NCBI RefSeq assembly: GCF_023349125.1
Contig: NZ_JAKIKT010000007.1
Span: 248,001-312,000 of the forward strand
From: Shewanella corallii
GTDB taxonomy: Bacteria > Pseudomonadota > Gammaproteobacteria > Enterobacterales > Shewanellaceae
DNA length: 64,000 bases
Direction of reading: 5' to 3'
Every line of letters begins with the position of its first letter. Position 1 is the stretch's first letter. The notes below the pieces were generated by a model. The model had not been told where the DNA came from, made no database searches, and was given only the letters and a program-made list of their open reading frames with translations. The position numbers and the translations under genes were made by a program. Positions 41,321 to 49,981 of this stretch are shown piece by piece.

Positions 41321-41620
41321 TCAGGGCAGCACTGGTTTGAAAGGTTTGACTATAACGCTTTGATAAACGCCGGCGGCAATATAAGGGTCTTCATCGGCCC
41401 AGCTTTGTGCGGCTTCCAGAGAGGCGAACTCGGCAACCACCAATGAACCTGTGAAACCAGCTTCCCCAGGGTTCTCGCTGTCGATAGCCGGGTGAGGTCC
41501 AGCTAACATCAGGCGGCCTTCATCCGCCAATTGCTGAAGTCTGGCCAGGTGAGCCGGGCGCGCAGACATACGCTTTTCCAGGCTGTTTTCCACATCCTGG
41601 GATGAAATCATATACCACAT
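41321..41620 (-). CDS. yciI: YciI family protein
   Basis: A 99-residue ferredoxin-like-fold protein related to E. coli YciI, function unclear. Blocks: MWYMISSQDVENSLEKRMSARPAHLARLQQL, GRLMLAGPHPAID (conserved His-Pro) and FASLEAAQSWADEDPYIAAGVY. It overlaps the end of yciB by one base and precedes xthA, so expression is probably joint. Confidence 0.9.
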   Translation of the reverse strand: MWYMISSQDVENSLEKRMSARPAHLARLQQLADEGRLMLAGPHPAIDSENPGEAGFTGSLVVAEFASLEAAQSWADEDPYIAAGVYQSVIVKPFKPVLP

Positions 41621-42165
41621 TATTTGAGTTCCTTTTTCTGATCTTCCGGCAGGTGTTTAAACAGGTAGAACACAGTGGCCACTGTATTTACCAGGGTCAA
41701 TGCCGTTAATCCAAATACTTTAAAGTTTACCCAGGTGTCCTGAGACATATAGAAAGCCACATAGATATTGGCCAGACCGCAGACAACAAAGAAGCCAACC
41801 CAATACCAGGTCGCCTTTGCCCAAATGGCATCGTCCAGCTTCATCTCTTTGCCCAGCATGCTTTTCAAAATGGGTTTATTGATGAACTGGCCAACAATCA
41901 GCGCTGAGGCAAACAGTGCATAAACTATGGTGACCTTCCACTTGATAAAGGCGTCATCGTGGAACACCAGTGTCAGGGTGCCGAAAACTGTGACCAGGGC
42001 GAAAGTGATCAGGTGCATCTTCTCTACGGTTTTATAGATGGCATAGGTAAGTCCAATCTGTACTGCTGTTGCCGCAATCAGTACGCCGGTCGCCGTGTAA
42101 ATGTCGTAGAACTTATAGAAGGCGAAAAATATGACTAGTGGGAGAAAATCCAGTAACTGCTTCAT
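41620..42165 (-). CDS. yciB: septation protein A / inner-membrane protein YciB
   Basis: A 181-residue inner-membrane protein with about five helices, called intracellular septation protein A (IspZ) in many genomes and linked to envelope integrity. Recognisable start MKQLLDFLPLVIFFAFYKFYDIYTAT and middle LIVGQFINKPILKSMLGKEM. First gene of the yciB-yciI-xthA group. Confidence 0.94.
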   Translation of the reverse strand: MKQLLDFLPLVIFFAFYKFYDIYTATGVLIAATAVQIGLTYAIYKTVEKMHLITFALVTVFGTLTLVFHDDAFIKWKVTIVYALFASALIVGQFINKPILKSMLGKEMKLDDAIWAKATWYWVGFFVVCGLANIYVAFYMSQDTWVNFKVFGLTALTLVNTVATVFYLFKHLPEDQKKELK

Positions 42166-42314
42166 GGGTAAATCAAGATGTAATTATTAAGTATGGAGCC
42201 CGAGTTTAGCACGGCAGAGTTTACAGGCAAATGTGGGCTGAAGCCCATGATATCGGGGATTGTAACAATCTATTCCCGGCTGGCATTAAAGGGGAGTATA
42301 GCTGGCTCTCTGGC

Positions 42315-44006
42315 TTACCTTTGTGCTCTGAGCTCCGTGGCTGCGGTGGCCTGTGTCGCCTCTGAGGATATCTGTTTGTCCCAACGCGCCAATTCGGCTT
42401 GCAGTTCTCCCGCCGCGGGATGAATTTGGGGGACGGATTCAGTTTGCTGTTCACTGAGCTTGGCGGAGCGATTCATTGACTCCAATGCCTGACTCAGGTT
42501 GTCCAGCTCTGATGTCAAATGCTGCAATACTGCCTGACTTTGTCGGGTATCGACTGTGGTAAGGGGGCTTTCAGGCTCCAACTGCTGCAACACTTCAGCC
42601 TGCGCCGCAAGCTCACTCAGAACATCCTGAGCCAGGTTACTGTTATTGCCCGAGCGGGTAGCCAGTGCTCTGACTTCATCTGCCACTACGGCGAAACCTC
42701 TGCCCATCTCTCCGGCCCGGGCGGCTTCGATGGCAGCATTAAGCGCCAGCATATTGGTTTGCTCTGCGATTGCCTGATTGTCCTTCAGCATCTGTGTCAT
42801 TTTTTGGCAGCTGTCCAGAAGTTTGGCTGCGCAATCGGATTGGTGGTTCACATCATTTGTGGGTTTAGATACCGCCAACTCTTCAAGCTGCGTGGTTAAG
42901 GTTTGCACCAGTTGGGACAGTGTCTGCACCCTGGATTCAAGCTCTGAGGTGTCAGGGGTTATCAGTTGAGGAGAAGAGGGAAGCGTCCAGTCACTGCTGC
43001 GTACGATTTCATTCAGCCGCTGCATCGCCTGCTCACAACTTTGCCTGTATACCTGATGCTGTTGTTGAACGTCTTGCAGCGTTTTAAGCTGATTTTGTAT
43101 CTCACTCATTCGCCCCTCTTGCTGTTTATAGTCCTCTGCTGTTTGTTTGCCGCTGAGGCTGCTTCTCCACCAAAGCAGGCTGGCAGCCAGGGCCAGTACT
43201 AAGCTGATAACCAGTGTGAGATTAAGGCTGTGCATTGCATGCTGCGACTGCTCAAGAACCGCTCTGGCGCGGGTCGACAATCTCAGTTCGGTAACTTGCT
43301 GCGCAGTATCAAAAGCCCACAACAGCTGTTGTTCACTTTGCGCGTGCTTTAGTTTCAGTTCCGCCACTTCCACTATTAATGATTGGGCTTGCGAATGACT
43401 CAAGTGGTAGCGGGTAAGGGCTTTATTCAACGCCTGTTGTTGCTGAGGTTTATCCGTAGCCATCAGGGCTATGGCCAGCTTTTTTTCTCCGGCTAGTTGA
43501 TTCTCCTCATTTGATTCGCTGACAGATCTGTATTGATAACTATCCCATCGTATCTGGCTTTGAACCCGGTTGCTGTAGTAGAGAGAGATAATATCGTTGT
43601 CCGCCCTGGCATCTTTGGTGATGGTATCCAGCATGGTGACCAGCGCATCTGCAGCCTGCGGCACTGCCTGACCTTTCACAAAGTCCAGCTGCTGCTGTTT
43701 TTCTCCCAGATTAAGGGATAACAACTGGTATTGATCAAATAACTGGCCGGAATGCTGCCATTGTTCGGGAGCAAGCTCCTGCAATGCTTGTGGAATATCT
43801 TTTGGAACTTGCACTGCATATTCATCCGTCCCGGACGCCTGGGGCTGAGGTTGAGGTAATTTTGATACTTGCTGCTGAAGGGTGGAGATCTGGTTGAATT
43901 GAGATTTAAGGGATTGGAGTGACCACCAATAGTGGGCAGCAGTACCTGCCAACCCGAAGATAAGCATAATGAATATAAATAACAGTGCCTTAGCTTTGGC
44001 TGTCAT
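42315..44006 (-). CDS. methyl-accepting chemotaxis-like protein
   Basis: A 563-residue receptor. Membrane helix at about 8-27, a Gln-rich helical periplasmic domain (to about 248) and a second helix (VISLVLALAASLLWW). The cytoplasmic coiled coil follows without an obvious HAMP domain. The signalling hairpin is NMLALNAAIEAARAGEMGRGFAVVADEVRALATRSG (about 410-445). The region after the hairpin is short, so the methylation helices seem reduced. ATG at 44009 is directly adjacent and equally possible. The ligand is unknown. Confidence 0.85.
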   Translation of the reverse strand: MTAKAKALLFIFIMLIFGLAGTAAHYWWSLQSLKSQFNQISTLQQQVSKLPQPQPQASGTDEYAVQVPKDIPQALQELAPEQWQHSGQLFDQYQLLSLNLGEKQQQLDFVKGQAVPQAADALVTMLDTITKDARADNDIISLYYSNRVQSQIRWDSYQYRSVSESNEENQLAGEKKLAIALMATDKPQQQQALNKALTRYHLSHSQAQSLIVEVAELKLKHAQSEQQLLWAFDTAQQVTELRLSTRARAVLEQSQHAMHSLNLTLVISLVLALAASLLWWRSSLSGKQTAEDYKQQEGRMSEIQNQLKTLQDVQQQHQVYRQSCEQAMQRLNEIVRSSDWTLPSSPQLITPDTSELESRVQTLSQLVQTLTTQLEELAVSKPTNDVNHQSDCAAKLLDSCQKMTQMLKDNQAIAEQTNMLALNAAIEAARAGEMGRGFAVVADEVRALATRSGNNSNLAQDVLSELAAQAEVLQQLEPESPLTTVDTRQSQAVLQHLTSELDNLSQALESMNRSAKLSEQQTESVPQIHPAAGELQAELARWDKQISSEATQATAATELRAQR

Positions 44007-44283
44007 CATGTTTCATTCAGTCCATTGTGCAGGACAACAAATAAAGGGCGTACAGATTCAGGTAAAGAAACCGATTTAAACCTGTTCCCTTTAGGTAGTT
44101 AGCTTTCTTTTAATAACCATGAGTTTAGTTCAATCCGGGAAAGTTTGCCCGGAAGAGGGGCTGGCTGATGAATAGGTATTCACTTAGTCAGTGTAAAGTT
44201 GCAGATAAGTAATGGGGAAAGCGAGGATGGAGCCGGACATTTTTGTGCCCGGCAGAGATCTGGCGTATTTCTACAATGAAAGC

Positions 44284-44394
44284 TTACTTTTCCTGATTTT
44301 TACAGTTATCCAGATAGACGCCAACCATCAGGCTCATCACAACTATCAAGGAAAAGAAACCACCTACCATGTATGCAAAAGTGTCTGCGCTCAT
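44284..44394 (-). CDS. small single-pass membrane peptide (36 aa)
   Basis: ATG at 44394 opens a 36-codon frame starting MSADTFAYMVGG. A strong membrane helix follows (about residues 8-28, rich in Phe, Leu, Ile, Val), then a short charged tail DNCKNQEK. GAGAAAAAC precedes the ATG, a weak ribosome site. Its size is below common gene-calling limits. No family was recognised. Confidence 0.5.
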   Translation of the reverse strand: MSADTFAYMVGGFFSLIVVMSLMVGVYLDNCKNQEK

Positions 44395-44666
44395 TGTTTT
44401 TCTCGCTGCCGGATTAAAAGTTGCGCGCAGTATATTAAATGACCAAAGCAGTCGCAAGGCCAAATGTTAAAAATATAATTTTAAAAGGTGAAAAACACCT
44501 TTGCTGGGTGTTGTTTTTTGTTTACCAGATGGTTTTTCTCGATCTTGAAGGTGTAATCCAGTGTTTACCGAATGTTTTGAAGAAATTTTTATTGGCAGGG
44601 GTTCTCAATCCAACCAGAGGAAACCAGCCTGAGCTTCAGGCTGGTATCCCCGGACCGGTACTTCAG

Positions 44667-46568
44667 CTACTCAAGATCACAGCGGGGCAGGTCTTGCTGC
44701 TGTTGCGCTTTTCGATAGCTGGCTTTTTCATCTTCCATCGCCTGTTTCATGGTTTCCTCAAGTTGCAGGAAGAGATCGCGATAATGGGTATTGCTGAACC
44801 TGTTGTCATCTGCACCTGCTTTCCAGGTTTGGTAGAGCACCTCTTTACTCTGTTGCTCCCGGCGAACAAAGGCATCGCGCATCATATCGGCTTTGGGAGC
44901 AGGCATACCCACTACCTTTAATGCCTCTGTGCCCATTTGTACTGCAGAAAGGAAGGTTTCACTGATCACCATATCCGCGCCGGCAAGTTGCAGCGCATAA
45001 AGATGGCCTCTGTCGTAGGCCCGGGCCAGCACTTTAACTTGTGGGTAGTGATGTTTAACGTAGGTGACCAGTTCCACAGCTCTGTCTTTATCGTCAATGG
45101 CGATCACCAGCAGTTTGGCGGCTTCTATTCCTGCGGTATGCAGCAAGTCCGGACGGGTAGCATCGCCGAAATAGCCTTTAATTTTGATTTGCCGCATCAA
45201 ATCTATCTGGCTTGGCTGGTGGTCCAGAATCACAGTCCTGATATTATTGGCCGTTAACATGCGGTTGACTATCTGACCAAAGCGTCCAATCCCGGCAATA
45301 ATCACACTGGCCTGATCCTGAATATCATCTGCATCCCGTTGCTCAGCTTCGGCCTCATATCGGGGCAGAATGACTTTGTCGAAAAAGATAAACAGAGCGG
45401 GAGTCAGGAACATGGAGAAGGTGACCACCAACGCCAGCATCTGACTTAAATCCGTCGGCAGCACATGGTTTTGTTGGGAGTAATTCAGCAGTACAAAGCC
45501 AAACTCACCGGCTTGCGCCAGTGACAGAGAAAATAGCCAGCGGTCGCTGTATTTCACTCTGAAAATTAAAGTAAGGCAGAGCAGTACCAGAGCTTTAATC
45601 AGGATGACACCAAGTGTCAGGCCGATGATGGCCCCAAAGTCTTGCCACAACACGCTGAAGTCTATGCCTGCGCCGACCGTGATAAAGAAGAGGCCCAACA
45701 ACAGGCCTTTAAAGGGCTCTATGTTTGACTCCAGCTCATGGCGGAACTCACTGTTGGCCAATACCAGACCAGCCAGGAAGGTTCCCAATGCCGGTGACAG
45801 CCCAATCAGGCTCATCAGGGCTGCGATACCAATCACCAGCATCAGAGCGGTGGCGGTAAAAATCTCCCGCAGGCCGGATTCAGCCACGTAACGGAACAGG
45901 GGGCGGCTGAGGTAGTGACCCGCAGTCACCAGCCCGGTGATGGTGAGTACTATCACTATGGCGTAGACCCATCCCGGCAACTCAGCAACAAGATTCCAGT
46001 GCTCAGAGTGAGAAGCTGCCTCTGCGGCCTGAAGCTGCGCCTGGGCCACCAACTCAGGAAGCGCAAGTAAAGGCAGCAGCGCCAGAATAGGGATAACAGC
46101 GATATCTTGGAACAGGAGTACCGAAAATGCCGTTCGTCCACCTTCTGTGCGGTTGAGCCCTTTCTCGTTGAAGGTCTGCAGCACAATGGCGGTGGATGAC
46201 AGTGAGAAGATAAGGCCTATGCTCAGCGCGACGGTAAAGGTTTGACCAAGGGCAACGGCAATCAGGGTAATCGCAGCCGTGGTCAGCCCCATTTGCAAAC
46301 CACCCAGGCCGATCAATTTATGTCGCATATCCCACAGTGATTTGGGGTTCAGCTCCAACCCCACCAGAAACAACATCATGACCACGCCAAACTCAGCGAA
46401 ATGCTGAATGGCGACAGTTTCCTGCCCAACCAGACCAATCACAGGGCCGATAATTACCCCTGCTGCCAGATACCCGAGCACCGAGCCCAGTCCCAGTCGT
46501 TTGGCCAATGGCACGGCAACCACCGCCGCGCACAAATAGATAAAAGCTTGCAGGAAATAAGCTGTCAT
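44667..46568 (-). CDS. KefB/KefC-type monovalent cation:proton antiporter
   Basis: A 633-residue CPA2-family transporter, probably a glutathione-gated-type K+ efflux system. About twelve helices occupy residues 1-395 (GSVLGYLAAGVIIGPVIG, FGVVMMLFLVGLELNP, FSLSSTAIVLQTFNEKG and LLFQDIAVIPILALLPL with the conserved Gln-Asp). A TrkA-N/RCK NAD-binding domain follows, with VIIAGIGRFGQIVNRML near 410. The C-terminal 80 residues are charged. GGAGAATTC precedes the ATG. No KefF/G ancillary gene is adjacent, so the exact ion and control are open. Confidence 0.9.
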   Translation of the reverse strand: MTAYFLQAFIYLCAAVVAVPLAKRLGLGSVLGYLAAGVIIGPVIGLVGQETVAIQHFAEFGVVMMLFLVGLELNPKSLWDMRHKLIGLGGLQMGLTTAAITLIAVALGQTFTVALSIGLIFSLSSTAIVLQTFNEKGLNRTEGGRTAFSVLLFQDIAVIPILALLPLLALPELVAQAQLQAAEAASHSEHWNLVAELPGWVYAIVIVLTITGLVTAGHYLSRPLFRYVAESGLREIFTATALMLVIGIAALMSLIGLSPALGTFLAGLVLANSEFRHELESNIEPFKGLLLGLFFITVGAGIDFSVLWQDFGAIIGLTLGVILIKALVLLCLTLIFRVKYSDRWLFSLSLAQAGEFGFVLLNYSQQNHVLPTDLSQMLALVVTFSMFLTPALFIFFDKVILPRYEAEAEQRDADDIQDQASVIIAGIGRFGQIVNRMLTANNIRTVILDHQPSQIDLMRQIKIKGYFGDATRPDLLHTAGIEAAKLLVIAIDDKDRAVELVTYVKHHYPQVKVLARAYDRGHLYALQLAGADMVISETFLSAVQMGTEALKVVGMPAPKADMMRDAFVRREQQSKEVLYQTWKAGADDNRFSNTHYRDLFLQLEETMKQAMEDEKASYRKAQQQQDLPRCDLE

Positions 46569-46644
46569 GAATTCTCCTCTGATGAAAAGCCCACGGATAT
46601 TGCTCCTGTGAAGTCGGAGCTGAAATGAAGGAAGTTGCGGGCAG

Positions 46645-46671
46645 AAAAACGCCGCTACCTTGGTAGCGGCG
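46645..46671 (-). terminator. terminator after the AraC/GyrI regulator gene
   Basis: CGCCGCTACC / GGTAGCGGCG, 10-bp perfect stem with a 2-base loop, followed on the - strand by TTTTTC. Confidence 0.85.
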
Positions 46672-46742
46672 GGATTATATCATGTATCAAGCTGTATCAG
46701 TTTGCGTCAGCGCAATTGCTTTCAATACCGCCAATCACAGAG

Positions 46743-47609
46743 CTAAGACTTGAGGGGCAGATAGATATGAGTTTCGCTCATATGTTCGGGGACTTCGGGA
46801 AACCAGGCTATGCGTTCAAAAAACAGGGGGAAGTCAGCGGCCTCTCTGCCACTGTCATTGAGCCATTGATAGAGCTGGTTTACCGCATCACCCAAACCAT
46901 TATCTGAACCTGTGTAGGGTATCCAGGCGCAAAGCGCTCTAGGGAATTCCATTAGCTGTACTGGGTCATCAGTAAGCGCATCTGCCTTAATGCTTCCATG
47001 TTTGATTCCCGCAGCCAGTCCGAATCTGAACTGCTGAGGTGGGACGGTCGATGGATCGTCATAGATAAGGTTGAACGTGCGGCTGTCGGGAGGAATACAT
47101 CCAGCCTTACGACGCCAGTTGATAAAGCGGCTGATAGTTTGGGGCAGCATTTGCTGGGGCCCTGAATGCATCATGAGGGCGATTGACTGACTTTCAAATT
47201 GACGGACTTCTACTGGGTATGAGGTCATGCTTTTTTCCCTGTTATTGTCGGGCAGGACCGTCAGGAACTTGAACTCAGGCGTGCGTCTGAATGCGCTGGG
47301 AGACATTCCCACGAGCTGCTTAAATGCCCGGCTGAAACCTTCCAGCGACTCAAACCCATTATCCAGCGCGATGTCGGTCACGCTGAGCTTCCGGTAGGTC
47401 AGTTGGTGGGCAGCGCGCTCAAGTCGCAAACGTCTTAAATACTCTGCAGGTGTCAAACCGAGCTGAGCCTGAAACACCCGGTGAAAGTGAAACCGGGACA
47501 GACAGGTACTTGCAGCCATATCTGCAAGAGACCAGTCTTTGCTGATCTCTTCAGTCAGCTGCTTGATAAGACGTTCAAGCCTACTTTGAATATTGCCTTT
47601 GTTTGTCAT
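46743..47609 (-). CDS. AraC-family regulator with GyrI-like effector domain
   Basis: A 288-residue transcription factor with the DNA-binding part first (residues 8-110). Its helices read WSLADMAASTCLSRFHFHRVFQAQLGLTPAEYLRRLRLERAA and VTDIALDNGFESLEGFSRAFKQLVGMSPSAFRR. A C-terminal GyrI-like small-molecule-binding domain (about 128-287) follows, including YPVEVRQFESQSIALMMHSGP. The order is as in E. coli Rob and multidrug-sensing relatives. No obvious target gene is adjacent. Confidence 0.9.
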   Translation of the reverse strand: MTNKGNIQSRLERLIKQLTEEISKDWSLADMAASTCLSRFHFHRVFQAQLGLTPAEYLRRLRLERAAHQLTYRKLSVTDIALDNGFESLEGFSRAFKQLVGMSPSAFRRTPEFKFLTVLPDNNREKSMTSYPVEVRQFESQSIALMMHSGPQQMLPQTISRFINWRRKAGCIPPDSRTFNLIYDDPSTVPPQQFRFGLAAGIKHGSIKADALTDDPVQLMEFPRALCAWIPYTGSDNGLGDAVNQLYQWLNDSGREAADFPLFFERIAWFPEVPEHMSETHIYLPLKS

Positions 47610-47762
47610 CCTGGCCTGCTTAAGTTAAAACACAGGGATAAATTACAGCTGTTGTTCCCTAAAAACCTGACCTGGATTGCGGTCTTGCTGATGCCAGTCA
47701 GTAAAAAAGAAGGCGGTGTTGCCACGGCCTTCCTTTTATATTGGTTGAGTTGAGCGCTTTTA

Positions 47763-48563
47763 TCAGCTTGCGGCTTTCATGGCTGAGGTAAATTCGGCAA
47801 GTTTCGCCAGCATCACTTCAGGTTCAGTTTGATGCTGCTCAATAATCTTCACTACAGCAGAGCCTGAAATGGCACCGGCTGCACCGGACTCAATAGCGGC
47901 GCGAACCTGATCCGGAGAACTTACGCCAAAGCCCAGCAGTGGCGGCGGCGCATTAAACTCTGCCAATGCTTTTAATACTTCTCCCACTGGTTTGCCAGCT
48001 TTGGAGTCTGTACCTGTTACCCCGGCGCGGGACAGCAGGTAAGTGTACCCACTGCCAGCTTCGCTGACGCGTTTGAGGGTTTCGCTGTCGGCATTGGGCG
48101 GCGCGATAAAGATAGGGGCAATACCGTGGGCTTTAGCTGATTCGATAAACGGCCCGGCTTCTTCAACCGGCACATCAGCTATCAGAACTGAGTCGACACC
48201 GGCATCTTTGGCCTTGGCATAGAAGTTATCCATACCGTTGGCGTATACCAGATTGGCATAGACCAGCAGGCCGATAGGTAATTGTGGATATTTGGCGCGT
48301 ACCTGGGTCAGCATTTCAAAGCAAACCGATGGCGTCGTTCCCGATGCGCGGGCACGCAGATTGGCGCCCTGGATCACAGGGCCATCGGCCAGAGGGTCAG
48401 AGAAAGGGAAACCCAGTTCCAGCGCGTCGGCGCCGTTTTGTACCAGGGTATCGATAATCGCCAGTGACAGCTCAGGGCTTGGATCGCCCAGGGTCACGAA
48501 GGGAACGAATGCACCGCGCTGCTGTTCATGTAGGCGGGCAAAGGTTGTTTGATAACGTGTCAT
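47763..48563 (-). CDS. trpA: tryptophan synthase alpha chain
   Basis: Cleaves indole-3-glycerol phosphate to indole and glyceraldehyde 3-phosphate; works as an alpha2beta2 complex with TrpB. The 266-residue TIM barrel has FVPFVTLGDPSPELS and catalytic Glu in ALELGFPFSDPLADGP. The catalytic Asp is in SVLIADVPVEE, and the phosphate loop is GFGVSSPDQV. AGGAG precedes the ATG; it lies 17 bp after trpB and ends the operon. Confidence 0.97.
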   Translation of the reverse strand: MTRYQTTFARLHEQQRGAFVPFVTLGDPSPELSLAIIDTLVQNGADALELGFPFSDPLADGPVIQGANLRARASGTTPSVCFEMLTQVRAKYPQLPIGLLVYANLVYANGMDNFYAKAKDAGVDSVLIADVPVEEAGPFIESAKAHGIAPIFIAPPNADSETLKRVSEAGSGYTYLLSRAGVTGTDSKAGKPVGEVLKALAEFNAPPPLLGFGVSSPDQVRAAIESGAAGAISGSAVVKIIEQHQTEPEVMLAKLAEFTSAMKAAS

Positions 48564-48580
48564 TGTGTGCTCCTGCCGCC

Positions 48581-49828
48581 TTATTGGCCTGCTTTACTGT
48601 CTTGGGCTTGTTGTGCTGATGCCGATACAACAACTTTGGACTGAGCTTGTTGCTCAAGGATGTCAGATACAGTGAAGATATCTTTGTCGCCACGACCGGA
48701 CAGGTTCACCACCAGAATGGTTTCCTCTGTGGCTTGTTCGGCCTTTTTCACGGCGTAAGCCAGGGCGTGGGCAGACTCCAGTGCGGGAATAATACCTTCA
48801 GAGCGCGCCAGCAACTGGAAAGCTTCCAGCGCTTCATCATCCGTAGCAGACCCGTACTGTGCACGGCCGGATGCGTGCAGGAAGGCATGCTGTGGCCCCA
48901 CAGAAGGGAAGTCCAGACCTGCAGAGACTGAGTAGGACTCTTCAATCTGACCATCTTCATCCTGCATCAGCGGGGCTTTCATGCCAAAGAAGATGCCGGT
49001 CTTGCCATGGTGCAGGGGCGCGCCGTGTTCATCTGTATCTATTCCTTTACCGGCGGGTTCAACGCCAATCAGCTGGACTGAGGTTTCATCGATAAAGTCA
49101 GCAAACATGCCTATGGCATTGGAGCCGCCACCCACACAGGCGATAACTACGTCGGGCAGGCGACCTTCTTTTTCCAGAATTTGTTTCTTGGTTTCTTCGC
49201 CAATCACCCGCTGGAACTCACGCACAATAGTGGGGAAAGGGTGAGGACCGGCGGCGGTACCCAGCAAATAGTGGGCATCGTCGTAGCTGGCAGACCAGTC
49301 GCGCAGCGCCTCGTTACAGGCGTCTTTCAGGGTTGATGAGCCTGAATGTACAGGAATGACCTCTGCGCCCATCAGCTTCATACGGAATACATTGGGTGAT
49401 TGGCGCTCAACGTCCTTGGCACCCATGTAGACGCGACACTTAAGGCCGAGCAACGCACAGGCCAGTGCAGTAGCCACGCCGTGCTGACCGGCGCCGGTTT
49501 CGGCAATGATCTCTTTTTTGCCCATGCGCTTGGCCAGCAGAGCCTGACCCAGTACCTGATTGGTTTTATGGGCGCCGCCGTGGAGCAGATCTTCACGCTT
49601 AAGGTAAATTTTCGCCAGCGGATTAGGGCTTAAGTTCTTGGTCAGGGTCAGGGCTGTTGGGCGACCGGCATAGTTTTTCAAAAGGTCGATAAATTCTGCC
49701 TTGAAGCTGTCGTCCGCCATGGCGTCAATAAAGGCTTGCTCCAGTTGTGCCAGAGCTGGCATCAGGATTTGCGGTACAAAGGCCCCGCCGTATTCGCCAA
49801 AGTAGGCATCTAATTTAAAGTGACTCAT
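48581..49828 (-). CDS. trpB: tryptophan synthase beta chain
   Basis: PLP enzyme joining indole and serine to give tryptophan. The 415-residue protein has the N-terminal YFGEYGGAFVPQILMPAL and the PLP Lys in GGAHKTNQVLGQA. The glycine loop is CVGGGSNAIGMF, and the C-terminal Ser/Gly region is VVNLSGRGDKDIF. About 15 extra residues rich in Gln and Ser follow the usual C-terminus. A 153-bp gap separates it from trpCF, unlike the overlapping genes upstream. Confidence 0.97.
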   Translation of the reverse strand: MSHFKLDAYFGEYGGAFVPQILMPALAQLEQAFIDAMADDSFKAEFIDLLKNYAGRPTALTLTKNLSPNPLAKIYLKREDLLHGGAHKTNQVLGQALLAKRMGKKEIIAETGAGQHGVATALACALLGLKCRVYMGAKDVERQSPNVFRMKLMGAEVIPVHSGSSTLKDACNEALRDWSASYDDAHYLLGTAAGPHPFPTIVREFQRVIGEETKKQILEKEGRLPDVVIACVGGGSNAIGMFADFIDETSVQLIGVEPAGKGIDTDEHGAPLHHGKTGIFFGMKAPLMQDEDGQIEESYSVSAGLDFPSVGPQHAFLHASGRAQYGSATDDEALEAFQLLARSEGIIPALESAHALAYAVKKAEQATEETILVVNLSGRGDKDIFTVSDILEQQAQSKVVVSASAQQAQDSKAGQ

Positions 49829-49851
49829 CTTTTTTCCTTTTGGCTTTCCAT

Positions 49852-49926
49852 ATCACCCAATTTCTTTGTCGAAAGTGCTCATTTATGATTTATAAACTCC
49901 GCGCTTTCTCCTTGAACTTGGGCGAT
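49852..49926 (-). promoter_or_regulatory. structured gap between trpCF and trpB
   Basis: In the - strand transcript, ATCGCCCAA and TTGGGTGAT can pair (9 bp with one G-U) around 57 bases. AAAGGAAAAAAG, the trpB ribosome site, follows. Could be an internal control or processing element; no promoter was confirmed. Confidence 0.4.
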
Positions 49927-49981
49927 TTGGCTATGCCTTTAATTCATTGATATTTGTTATTCGGTTCGTTTTGCTCAGCGT

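Noticed and set aside
44439..44921. 160-codon + strand frame overlapping the end of the KefB-type gene
   Set aside because: Most of it is antisense to the antiporter C-terminus; the rest is the terminator region.
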